In this document: piece by piece, positions 1 through 5,636 of the stretch
Position numbering within the stretch: the stretch's first letter is position 1
Layout of the letters: every line of letters begins with the position of its first letter
Assembly (NCBI GenBank): GCA_031287245.1
Contig: JAITTD010000074.1
Coordinates: 1-5,983 of the forward strand
Length of the DNA: 5,983 nucleotides
Reading direction: 5' to 3'
Source of the DNA: Bacteroidales bacterium
Lineage (GTDB): Bacteria; Bacteroidota; Bacteroidia; Bacteroidales; UBA4181
Made by a program: the position numbers and the translations under genes
The notes under the pieces: model-generated
Told to the model about the DNA's origin: nothing
Seen by the model: only the letters and a program-made list of their open reading frames with translations
Database searches by the model: none

Positions 1-165
1 GCTTTCGGCGATGGTGGCAACGATATTTCCATGCTTCGGCACGTGGCAATCGGCGTGGCAATGGGCAATGCCACCGATGATGTGAAAGCGCAGGCCGACT
101 ATGTTACAAATTCCGTTGATGATGACGGCATTGGCAATGCACTCAGGCATTTCGGAGTCATTTGA
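1..165 (+). CDS. Cof-type HAD-IIB hydrolase, C-terminal fragment
   Basis: This is the 3' end of a gene cut by the left edge; 54 codons and a TGA stop remain. The fragment starts inside HAD motif IV, reading FGDGGNDISML. The two acidic residues of the GDGxND signature coordinate the catalytic Mg2+ in haloacid-dehalogenase phosphatases. It continues with AIGVAMGNATDDVKAQADYVT and a short tail containing DDDGIGNAL, which is the usual ending of the Cof/YbiV/YidA subfamily (HAD-IIB). Known members are cytoplasmic phosphatases acting on sugar phosphates, nucleotides or pyridoxal phosphate. The substrate cannot be inferred here because the cap domain and motifs I-III lie outside the window. The family assignment is firm; the specific function is unknown. 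The next gene on this strand starts about 300 bases away and has its own promoter-like box, so an operon is unlikely. Confidence 0.88.
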   Translation, partial: AFGDGGNDISMLRHVAIGVAMGNATDDVKAQADYVTNSVDDDGIGNALRHFGVI

Positions 166-190
166 GGGTGTATGTTAAAGAGATGGAAAA

Positions 191-220
191 ATGGCGAAAA
201 ATGTTTTTTATGGCGAAAAA
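191..220. repeat. Short direct repeat, ATGGCGAAAAA twice
   Basis: The 11-mer ATGGCGAAAAA occurs at 191-201 and again at 210-220, a 19-base period, separated by a T-rich spacer. It lies just upstream of a TAnnTTTG box at 223-230. It could be a binding site, or simply a by-product of AT-rich intergenic sequence. No function is assigned. Confidence 0.4.
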
Positions 221-222
221 AG

Positions 223-230
223 TATTTTTG
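223..230 (+). promoter_or_regulatory. Candidate Bacteroidota -7 box (TATTTTTG)
   Basis: TATTTTTG followed by CA matches the Bacteroidota -7 consensus TAnnTTTG, often seen as TAnnTTTGC. With a 19-base spacer the -33 position reads ATG at 201-203, only a partial match to TTG. If active, transcription would begin near 237 and run into the hairpin at 314-335. The transcript would be about 110 bases, or longer if the hairpin is weak. AT-rich DNA produces such boxes by chance, so this is tentative. Confidence 0.3.
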
Positions 231-274
231 CAGCGTAATTTTGAGAGAATAATGTATCCTTTCCAAAAGAAAAA

Positions 275-382
275 ATGATACAGAAAAAGATAAACAGACC
301 AAGAAAAAACTCGACTTCAAAACACCAATTGAAGTTTTTATGTTTTTTATCTATCTTTATTTTTGTCGCACTTAGAAGTTGA
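275..382 (+). CDS. Possible small membrane peptide (35 aa), doubtful
   Basis: ATG at 275 opens 35 codons ending in TGA at 380-382. The N-terminal half is strongly basic (MIQKKINRPRKNSTSK). Residues about 19-33 (LKFLCFLSIFIFVAL) are hydrophobic enough for one short membrane helix, giving a basic-then-hydrophobic layout seen in many small membrane proteins. An A-rich stretch (CCAAAAGAAAA) precedes the start, and a promoter-like box lies at 223-230. Against it, the reading frame runs through the terminator-like hairpin at 314-335, the DNA is AT-rich, which favours Phe/Ile/Lys codons by chance, and I recognise no family. It is listed only because the composition pattern is suggestive; I consider it more likely spurious than real. 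Confidence 0.18.
   Translation: MIQKKINRPRKNSTSKHQLKFLCFLSIFIFVALRS
314..348 (+). terminator. Rho-independent-like terminator
   Basis: ACTTCAA at 314-320 pairs perfectly with TTGAAGT at 329-335 across an 8-base loop. It is followed by a T-rich tail (TTTTTATGTTTTTT) from 335 to 348. The stem is short and A/T-rich, so termination may be weak. It could end read-through from the HAD gene, whose stop is about 150 bases upstream, or a small transcript started near 237. An A run on the left side (304-309) means it could also act on minus-strand transcripts. Confidence 0.4.
358..365 (+). promoter_or_regulatory. Second candidate -7 box (TATTTTTG)
   Basis: TATTTTTG matches TAnnTTTG. It lies after the hairpin at 314-335 and about 100 bases before the peptidase start. 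The -33 region falls in the T-rich tail (TTT near 336-338), a partial match only. It is a weaker candidate than the box at 437-444. Confidence 0.22.
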
Positions 383-402
383 ATCTGCCTTGGGAAGTGG
401 TT

Positions 403-431
403 TCAAATTATCAATTCTCATTTGTCATTTT
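403..431. repeat. Degenerate heptad tandem repeat (TCAwTTn)
   Basis: Four successive units read TCAAATTA, TCAATTC, TCATTTG and TCATTTT. The last three are exactly seven bases each; the first has one extra A. The array ends six bases before the -7 box at 437 and occupies the -33 region of that promoter, so a copy-number change would alter promoter geometry. It is short enough that chance is possible. Confidence 0.35.
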
Positions 432-436
432 TTTTG

Positions 437-444
437 TACTTTTG
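437..444 (+). promoter_or_regulatory. Likely promoter of the NlpC/P60-plsY unit
   Basis: TACTTTTG followed by C is an exact TAnnTTTG(C) -7 element. It sits 18 bases before the ATG at 463, which would give a 5' leader of only about 10 bases. A TTC at 415-417 with a 19-base spacer stands at the -33 position, one mismatch from TTG. A very similar box (TACTTTTGT) precedes the MORN-repeat gene at the other end of the window, which strengthens both calls. Confidence 0.6.
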
Positions 445-462
445 CGACCTCATTAAGTAAGG

Positions 463-1218
463 ATGACATCATCGGGAATATGCCTTTTAAGCAGTGTTGC
501 AATGCGTGTGCAGCCATCGGAAACCGCAGAAATGGTTTCCCAGTTGCTGTTTGGCGATAGTTTTTCGGTGTTGCAAACCGATGCCGGATGGATCCGTATT
601 CGCACCCGCCGGGACGATTACGAGGGATGGGTATCCGCCAATATGGTCACACTCGCCCCTTCCCTGTGGGGAAAAACGGAGGGGGGGGGCGAATTAATTG
701 TATCCCGCCCTTTCACCGCTTGCCGTATCATGCCTGACAATGTGACAATATATATCGCGGGAGGAAGCCTTTTTCCAGCGTTGCCATTCCGGTTTGCCGG
801 AAAGACCTACACGATAGAGGCAGACGCTACCGATATTTCAGGTCGTGACGCGGTGACGATGGCAGAGCAGTATCTCGGCGCCCCGTATTTGTGGGGTGGC
901 AAAACGTTGTTCGGGATAGATTGTTCCGGTTTGGTGCAAGTTGTCTGCCACATGGTCGGAAAATCCATGCCCCGCGACGCCTCGCAACAAGCAACGTGCG
1001 GACAGCCGATTGCATTTGACAACGCCACGCGCGGCGACTTAGCCTTTTTCAGCAATGACCAGGGAAAGGTGAAACACGTTGGCATCCTTTGCGGCGATGG
1101 CAGCATCATCCACGCCTCAGGCTGCGTACGCAAAGATGCTTTCGACCGGAAAGGAATTTTACATTCAACAGAAAAACAATATACACATTATTTACATTCA
1201 ATAAGAAGATTATGTTGA
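463..1218 (+). CDS. SH3b-NlpC/P60 (C40) peptidase
   Basis: A 251-residue cysteine peptidase predicted to cut the gamma-D-glutamyl-diamino acid bond of peptidoglycan peptides. Residues about 5-63 look like a bacterial SH3 domain (VAMRVQPSETAEMVSQLLFG, then WIRIRT and YEGWV). Residues about 77-120 may be a second SH3b. The NlpC/P60 domain fills 125-251: the catalytic Cys lies in GIDCSGLVQ (Cys154), the general-base His in KHVGILCGDG (His205), and the third polar residue is His217 in IIHASG. PYLWGG and RGDLAFF are also typical. No signal peptide is visible. That fits the YkfC-like branch that trims recycled murein peptides in the cytoplasm, although this role is inference. The ATG at 463 follows TAAGG and lies 18 bases below a promoter box. 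The 3' end overlaps plsY by 7 bases. Oddities: a run of nine G at 681-689 and a GC-rich palindrome in the linker after the first SH3b. Confidence 0.93.
   Translation: MTSSGICLLSSVAMRVQPSETAEMVSQLLFGDSFSVLQTDAGWIRIRTRRDDYEGWVSANMVTLAPSLWGKTEGGGELIVSRPFTACRIMPDNVTIYIAGGSLFPALPFRFAGKTYTIEADATDISGRDAVTMAEQYLGAPYLWGGKTLFGIDCSGLVQVVCHMVGKSMPRDASQQATCGQPIAFDNATRGDLAFFSNDQGKVKHVGILCGDGSIIHASGCVRKDAFDRKGILHSTEKQYTHYLHSIRRLC
653..692. repeat. REP-like GC-rich imperfect palindrome inside the peptidase gene
   Basis: Outer arms TCGCCCC (653-659) and GGGGCGA (686-692) are exact reverse complements. Directly inside, TTCCC (660-664) pairs with GGGAA (669-673) around a TGTG loop. A 12-base bulge (674-685) interrupts the right side. 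The segment encodes the linker APSLWGKTEGGGE between the SH3b regions. Its CCCCTTCCCTGTGGGGAA core resembles the CCCCTCTCCC...GGGAGAGGGG type of small dispersed palindrome found in many bacterial genomes. That resemblance is from memory. Only one copy is present in this window, so its repetitive nature is untested. Confidence 0.4.
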
Positions 1219-1856
1219 CCAATGTTATTATTTTGATTGGCGCCTATCTGTCAGGCTCTATCCCCTCGGCTGTGTGGATTGGCAAGGCGCTACATGGTGT
1301 GGATGTGCGCCAACACGGCAGCAAAAACGCTGGCACCAACAACACCATGCGGGTGTTGGGCGTTGCTACAGGTATTCCGGTGCTGCTGATTGACGTGTTC
1401 AAAGGTTTTGCAGCCGTCAAATTGGGTTTACTGTCGCCTGTATGGGATGCGGGCAGCAATGCGCTCGTCACATTTCAGTTGGTATTAGGTTTTGCGGCGA
1501 TTGCAGGTCATATCTTCCCTGTTTTTGCCGGTTTCAGAGGAGGGAAAGGCGTGGCAACCGCCGTAGGCATCCTGTTGGCGCTTCATTTGCCCGCCACGTT
1601 GCTGTCTATCGCCGTGTTCTTCCTGACGCTGTGCATCAGCAAATATGCCTCCGTCAGTTCGCTCATGATGGGGACAGCCTTTCCGGTTTCCATCATCTTT
1701 TTCTTCAAACCGGAATCCATTTCGCTGAAAATCTTTTCGGTAGTGATATGCGTACTTCTCTTCGCCACCCACCATGCCAACCTCGCCCGCCTGTTGAAAG
1801 GCGAGGAAAGCAAAGCGACTTTTCTTTTCAAAAAGAAGATGCAGAAGGGGGAATGA
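1212..1856 (+). CDS. plsY: Glycerol-3-phosphate acyltransferase PlsY
   Basis: A 214-residue integral membrane enzyme that transfers an acyl chain from acyl-phosphate (made by PlsX) to glycerol 3-phosphate. The product is lysophosphatidic acid, the first step of phospholipid synthesis. All three active-site motifs on the cytoplasmic face are visible: motif 1 at 36-50 (HGSKNAGTNNTMRVLG, with Ser37 and Arg47), motif 2 at 99-113 (GHIFPVFAGFRGGKG) and motif 3 at 187-201 (HHANLARLLKGEESK, with His187 and Asn190). Hydrophobic segments lie near 3-24, 50-71, 84-107, 114-142, 146-165 and 173-187. Length is normal for the family. ATG at 1212 is chosen because it begins MLTNVIILIGAYLSGSIPSA, the usual PlsY opening, and follows AAGAAG; an earlier in-frame ATG at 1089 would add 41 residues out of another gene. 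The start lies inside the end of the peptidase gene, which suggests translational coupling. Confidence 0.97.
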   Translation: MLTNVIILIGAYLSGSIPSAVWIGKALHGVDVRQHGSKNAGTNNTMRVLGVATGIPVLLIDVFKGFAAVKLGLLSPVWDAGSNALVTFQLVLGFAAIAGHIFPVFAGFRGGKGVATAVGILLALHLPATLLSIAVFFLTLCISKYASVSSLMMGTAFPVSIIFFFKPESISLKIFSVVICVLLFATHHANLARLLKGEESKATFLFKKKMQKGE

Positions 1857-1874
1857 GGTTTTGTCAATCTGCGA

Positions 1875-3857
1875 TCATTTCTCCTCGTAATCCGTTCGCA
1901 ATACTCTGAACTCGGAACGGCGGTTTTGTTGATGTGCATTCTCTTGGTCGGTCTGGTTGCGCAGGCTATTGATGTACTCTTCGGTGAGTTTCGTGCCGCG
2001 GCGCAGGAACGGATATTGCTTCACCATCGGCTCGTCCACCACTTTGGGTAGCGCCTCTCCGTAGCCTTTAGGCGTAAGCCTGTCTGCAGCAATGCCTTTT
2101 TCAATCAGATAGTTGACAACCGATTGCGCACGACGTTGCGACAGCAGTTGATTGTCTTCTGCGCTGCCTCGCGAGTCGGTGTGAGAGCCTAATTCAATAG
2201 TAATGTTCGGGTTGTCGATCAACACTTCCACCAATTTATCCAACGCCACCATACTTTCGGGACGCAAATCCCATTTGGCATAATCGTAGAAAATATTGGT
2301 CAACTCGATGGGGTTTTCGATAGAAGCCAGCGGAATTGTGATTTTGAACTCCTTGCTCTTGTCCAAACCTTTGGTGGTTTCGCGTTCCTTGCCGTTCAGG
2401 TATCCCTTGCGCGATGCGATAAACACGTAGTCGGTATTGGGTTTCATGCCGGTTTTGAACGTACCGTCTATGCCAACCGGCATTTCGTTGGTGATACCGT
2501 CGCTGCTGATGATTTTCACCGAGCCGCCGCCCAAGGCTTTGTTGGTTTTCTCATCCACCACCAAACCTGCGAGGCTGAAAGAGAGCGGCGGAAGCGTGAA
2601 GACAAAAATATCATCGTCGCCGCGCATGGTGCGGTTGGACGAGAAGAAACCCTGTTCGTTGTCGTTCTGAAAAGTGATGCCGAAATCGTCGGCGTATGAA
2701 TTGATGGGATAGCCCATGTTTTCCACCACCCAGTGGCCTTCGTTGTTGTCGGCTTTGAAAATGTCCAAGCCTCCCATCCCGATATGTCCGTTGGATGAGA
2801 AATAAAACGTGCCGTCCGAGTGCATATACGGGAACATTTCATCGCCCTGTGTATTGATTTCGGGACCGAGATTTTTTGGCATACTCCAATCATCACCGGC
2901 GCTTTTGCGTGTTACTTTCCAAATGTCCTTTCCACCTTGGCCGCCGGGCATATCTGACACGAAAAAGAGCGTCAAATCGTCGGGTGAGATGGCCGGATGA
3001 GCAATCACCACGCTATCGTTTGCAATATCGATTACTTTCGCTTTCGACCAAGCGCCGCTCACTAATTGTGTGCTGAGTATGTGGCAACCCCACACCTTTT
3101 TTTTGTCGTTTTTGCAGCGGGTGAAATACATGGTGCGGAAATCGGACGAAAATGAGCACATTCCTTCGTCATACTCCGTATTGATTTCGCCGTCCACCGG
3201 AACAGGCTGGCTCCATACATTTTTACGATCGAGTTTTGATACAAACAAGTCGCTAAAACTTTCGCCGGTCACCGCATTGACTGATTTGCCGAGCGCCGCT
3301 TCGCGCGATGACGTGAAATACACCGTATTATAATCGTCTGAGGCATACACCGGCGCGAAATCCGCCTGTCGCGAGTTGAAAAACTTCATGTTTTCTACCA
3401 AATAGCCGTTCCCGTTTTCCAACCATTTCAGCGCCAAATCACAGGACTTGATGCCGTCTTCGCCACGCCGGTCGGTCGGCACTTTTTCCTTGTATTTGAT
3501 AAATTCTTCCTTGGCTTCGGCATATTTCTGGTTCATTTTCTTGGCATCCGCCAAATACAAAATGACAACAGGGTCCTGATAGCCTTTGTTGATAGCCTTT
3601 TTGTACCATAATTCGGCTTGTTTCGATACGGCAGTTTGCCGGTAACACTCCCCTATTTTGAACAGGATAGCCGCTTGCTCGTCTTTCTTTTTGACGGAAG
3701 TATATGCTTTACGCAACATATATGCAGCCGAGTTGTAATGCCCCGCAGCATATTCCTCCTGGGCTTTTTTGAGTTTAGCTGCCTTTTGCCCGTAAATCAT
3801 CGAAGGCGTTAAAAAGCAGAGAATCAACGCTATAATGAATGTATTGCGAATGTCCAT
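1875..3857 (-). CDS. PorE-like TPR/PD40/OmpA envelope protein
   Basis: A 660-residue exported protein. Residues 1-23 form a signal peptide (hydrophobic IIALILCFL, probable cleavage after IYG). Residues about 25-150 are TPR-like helices. Residues about 165-420 form a beta-propeller of PD40/WD40-like blades; clear blades read YNTVYFTSS, RTMYFTRCKND, LTLFFVSDMPGG, GTFYFSSNGHIGMGGLDIF and QGFFSSNRTMRGDDDIF. Residues about 427-512 are a beta-sandwich of the carboxypeptidase-regulatory type. Residues about 518-660 are an OmpA C-terminal domain with HTDSRGSAEDN, LSQRRAQSV (peptidoglycan-contacting Asp561 and Arg576) and terminal NRRSEFRVL. This is the domain order of PorE (PG1058), which links the type IX secretion machinery of Porphyromonas gingivalis to peptidoglycan. 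Paralogues with the same layout exist in Bacteroidota, so the T9SS role is inference. PorE is a lipoprotein, but here no proper lipobox is seen: Cys14 follows Leu and lies within the hydrophobic core. No canonical promoter is obvious in the 140 bases upstream. Confidence 0.95.
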   Translation of the reverse strand: MDIRNTFIIALILCFLTPSMIYGQKAAKLKKAQEEYAAGHYNSAAYMLRKAYTSVKKKDEQAAILFKIGECYRQTAVSKQAELWYKKAINKGYQDPVVILYLADAKKMNQKYAEAKEEFIKYKEKVPTDRRGEDGIKSCDLALKWLENGNGYLVENMKFFNSRQADFAPVYASDDYNTVYFTSSREAALGKSVNAVTGESFSDLFVSKLDRKNVWSQPVPVDGEINTEYDEGMCSFSSDFRTMYFTRCKNDKKKVWGCHILSTQLVSGAWSKAKVIDIANDSVVIAHPAISPDDLTLFFVSDMPGGQGGKDIWKVTRKSAGDDWSMPKNLGPEINTQGDEMFPYMHSDGTFYFSSNGHIGMGGLDIFKADNNEGHWVVENMGYPINSYADDFGITFQNDNEQGFFSSNRTMRGDDDIFVFTLPPLSFSLAGLVVDEKTNKALGGGSVKIISSDGITNEMPVGIDGTFKTGMKPNTDYVFIASRKGYLNGKERETTKGLDKSKEFKITIPLASIENPIELTNIFYDYAKWDLRPESMVALDKLVEVLIDNPNITIELGSHTDSRGSAEDNQLLSQRRAQSVVNYLIEKGIAADRLTPKGYGEALPKVVDEPMVKQYPFLRRGTKLTEEYINSLRNQTDQENAHQQNRRSEFRVLRTDYEEK

Positions 3858-3997
3858 TCGTGTATCATTTTAGTACTTTGCACTCTATATTGTATATATA
3901 AACAAAACAAATGTCATTTTATTGTTTTTGCCAACATTTTTTTTTGACACAGAATATATGGTTTTGTGCCGTCCCGTTGAGGCATTGTGTTCTATCC

Positions 3998-5584
3998 TCA
4001 TTTCTTATCAATTATGATTCCGTTGATGCGGACTTCTTCGTCATTTCGGTAAGTGATGGTCAGAAACAGGCTTCCGTCCTCGTTGTATTTTTTCCAATTG
4101 CCTTCGCGGCGCCCGTTGGCGTAGTGCTGTTCTTCTTTGAGCGTGCCGTCGGGGTAGTAAAAGTCGTGCCGTCCGTTCGGATTGCCCTGCACGAAAAAGC
4201 CTTTGTGATAGAGTTTCCCGTTGTCATAGCAGGTTTTCCAAAGTCCATTTTTTGAGCCGGCAATAAAATCGCCTTCTTCGCGCACGTCGCCAGCGTTGAT
4301 TAGCCAGTTGCCCTCGCGTTCATTTTGGGCATAAGCGCCTTTTGCTATGAGCGTTGCGCTGTCTGAATAGTGTGCCGACATCCCATTTAAACTTCCCTCC
4401 TGATAGGTTTCTTCGCGAAGAAGTACGCCTTTGCTGTTAAACCACTTCCATTCACCATTCATCACGCCGTTTGTGAAAACGCCGATTTGTTCCGTCACCC
4501 CGCCGGGGTAATAAAAATTCCATTCGCCGTTTTGTCTGTCATCCAGATAATTGCCCCTGGCTTTCACCTCGCCTGTTTCAAAATATACTTTCCACTCGCC
4601 TGCGCGTTTTTCTGCTTCATTCACAGTGCCTTCGGCTGTTTTTATGCCGGTTTCGTTGTAGCGTATCCCCTTTTCGGCTATCCCTTTGTTATTATAGAAA
4701 ATATGCATTCCGATGGGTACCTGATTGAGAAAGATACCTTTCCGCTTCATTGTCACTCCATCTTTGTAGTATTCAATGATTTCCTCCGCTTCCGCTTTTT
4801 CCAAAATACCGTCGTCAATGATGTTGCCTTCTTTGTAAGTTCTGTCACTCAGCATTTTACCTGCACTGGAATACAGCCGGGAAGTTCCGTCAAGAATACC
4901 GTCTTTGTACATATTTTCTTCCTTCACAGTACCGTTATCGTGGAAAGTTTGCCACAATCCTGTTTTTTGCCCTTTGGCATCCAGCCGGTTGATATATTCG
5001 CGCGAAATCATATAGTCGTTACGGTACTCAAACACAGTGATAATTGTTCCGTTTTCATCGTATTCTCTGGCTGTTCCTTGCCGTTTGCCGCTTTTGTACA
5101 AAGTCTCCATTTTGATTTTTCCCGACGGAAAATAAACCAGTCCTTGCATTTCTTTCTTGTCGTCCACATATAAGTCTCTTGTTTTCAGATAGTGTACGCT
5201 CACGCTGTTTTTTTCGGTAATGTCATCAAAAGTATAGTAATAGCCGCTTTTTTTGCCTGCCATGTAGTGGATAATTTCGGCGGTATCACCGGTTTCGGTG
5301 TAGAACACCCAAGCGCTGTCCAACAAGCCGTTGCGCCGGTTTCCTTCCGATTTCATAATACCTGTTACGTAATAGGTTTTCCAGTACCCATCTGGTTTCC
5401 CTTCGCGCATGGGTCCTTCGCTGGATATTTTACCGTTGGGGTAATAAATTTTGTTGTATCCGTTGGCATCTATCCGATTGATGGTTTGGGCATTGCTGTC
5501 AACAAGCAGCGCCAACAGAAAGACGGTGGCGCCCCAATACCATAAATCGGTTGAAATCAAACGGCTTATTTTCATCTGTTTCAT
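3998..5584 (-). CDS. Exported MORN-type (YwqK-like) repeat protein
   Basis: A 528-residue protein built from about 16 copies of a roughly 24-residue unit, G-x-W-x-x-[FY]-Y-x-x-G-x-[LV]-x-x-E-x-x-Y-x-x-G-x-x-[ND]-G. This matches the MORN_2 / 'YwqK family antitoxin' repeat, which folds as stacked beta-hairpins. From residue 329 to the end the units are nearly perfectly phased (329, 353, 377, 401, 425, 447, 471, 495). The N-terminal half (43-320) is more divergent, with a break near 258-275 (ILEKAEAEEIIEYY). Residues 1-32 form a signal peptide (MKQMKISRLISTDLWYW, hydrophobic ATVFLLALL, DSNA before the cut), so it is exported. The start at 5584 is chosen over an in-frame ATG at 5656 because a strong promoter lies between them, transcription would begin near 5600, and the signal peptide then starts correctly. 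AAAG precedes the ATG. Function is unknown: the antitoxin label attached to this family is poorly supported, and no toxin gene is adjacent. It may share an envelope role with the downstream OmpA-family gene. Confidence 0.92.
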   Translation of the reverse strand: MKQMKISRLISTDLWYWGATVFLLALLVDSNAQTINRIDANGYNKIYYPNGKISSEGPMREGKPDGYWKTYYVTGIMKSEGNRRNGLLDSAWVFYTETGDTAEIIHYMAGKKSGYYYTFDDITEKNSVSVHYLKTRDLYVDDKKEMQGLVYFPSGKIKMETLYKSGKRQGTAREYDENGTIITVFEYRNDYMISREYINRLDAKGQKTGLWQTFHDNGTVKEENMYKDGILDGTSRLYSSAGKMLSDRTYKEGNIIDDGILEKAEAEEIIEYYKDGVTMKRKGIFLNQVPIGMHIFYNNKGIAEKGIRYNETGIKTAEGTVNEAEKRAGEWKVYFETGEVKARGNYLDDRQNGEWNFYYPGGVTEQIGVFTNGVMNGEWKWFNSKGVLLREETYQEGSLNGMSAHYSDSATLIAKGAYAQNEREGNWLINAGDVREEGDFIAGSKNGLWKTCYDNGKLYHKGFFVQGNPNGRHDFYYPDGTLKEEQHYANGRREGNWKKYNEDGSLFLTITYRNDEEVRINGIIIDKK

Positions 5585-5605
5585 CTTTACATTTCGCTTA
5601 CGCCA

Positions 5606-5636
5606 CAAAAGTAGATGAAAAATTTCAGATTTCCAA
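5606..5636 (-). promoter_or_regulatory. Promoter of the MORN-repeat gene
   Basis: On the minus strand a TTG (5634-5636), a 20-base spacer and TACTTTTG (5606-5613) match the Bacteroidota housekeeping consensus TTG-N19-21-TAnnTTTG exactly. Transcription should start near 5600, about 16 bases before the ATG at 5584. The -33 element lies within one of two 12-base direct repeats (5626-5657), so access of polymerase may be controlled there. Confidence 0.8.

Noticed and set aside
99..320. Minus-strand open frame of 73 codons across the HAD gene end and the intergenic region
   Set aside because: Low-complexity Phe/Leu/Ser content from poly-A/T DNA, partly antisense to the HAD gene, and no promoter box at its start.
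1822..1837. TTCTTTTCAAAAAGAA palindrome near the end of plsY, considered as a terminator
   Set aside because: It lies within the coding sequence, has no following T run on the plus strand and a very small loop; it encodes the usual Lys/Phe-rich tail.
1442..1909. Plus-strand open frame of 155 codons inside plsY
   Set aside because: It lies in another frame of a well-conserved gene and has no recognisable motifs.
3920..3997. Possible terminator after the MORN-repeat gene (TGCC/GGCA arms at about 3967-3984)
   Set aside because: Only four base pairs with a long loop and no T run on the minus strand. The poly-T at 3939-3947 has the wrong polarity for that transcript.
3911..4255. Plus-strand open frame of 114 codons over the 3' end of the MORN-repeat gene
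   Set aside because: No family resemblance; it is antisense to a clearly real gene and its residue content follows the reverse complement of the repeats.
4487..5173. Long plus-strand open frame (228 codons) opposite the MORN-repeat gene
   Set aside because: It mirrors the repeat gene codon for codon, is rich in Phe/Val/Cys without a recognisable domain, and lacks a promoter or ribosome site. Repetitive codon use on the true strand explains the open frame.
3998..5584. Toxin-antitoxin system suggested by the YwqK-like repeats
   Set aside because: The protein is exported and about 528 residues long, and no toxin-like partner is adjacent, so the antitoxin label is not supported here.
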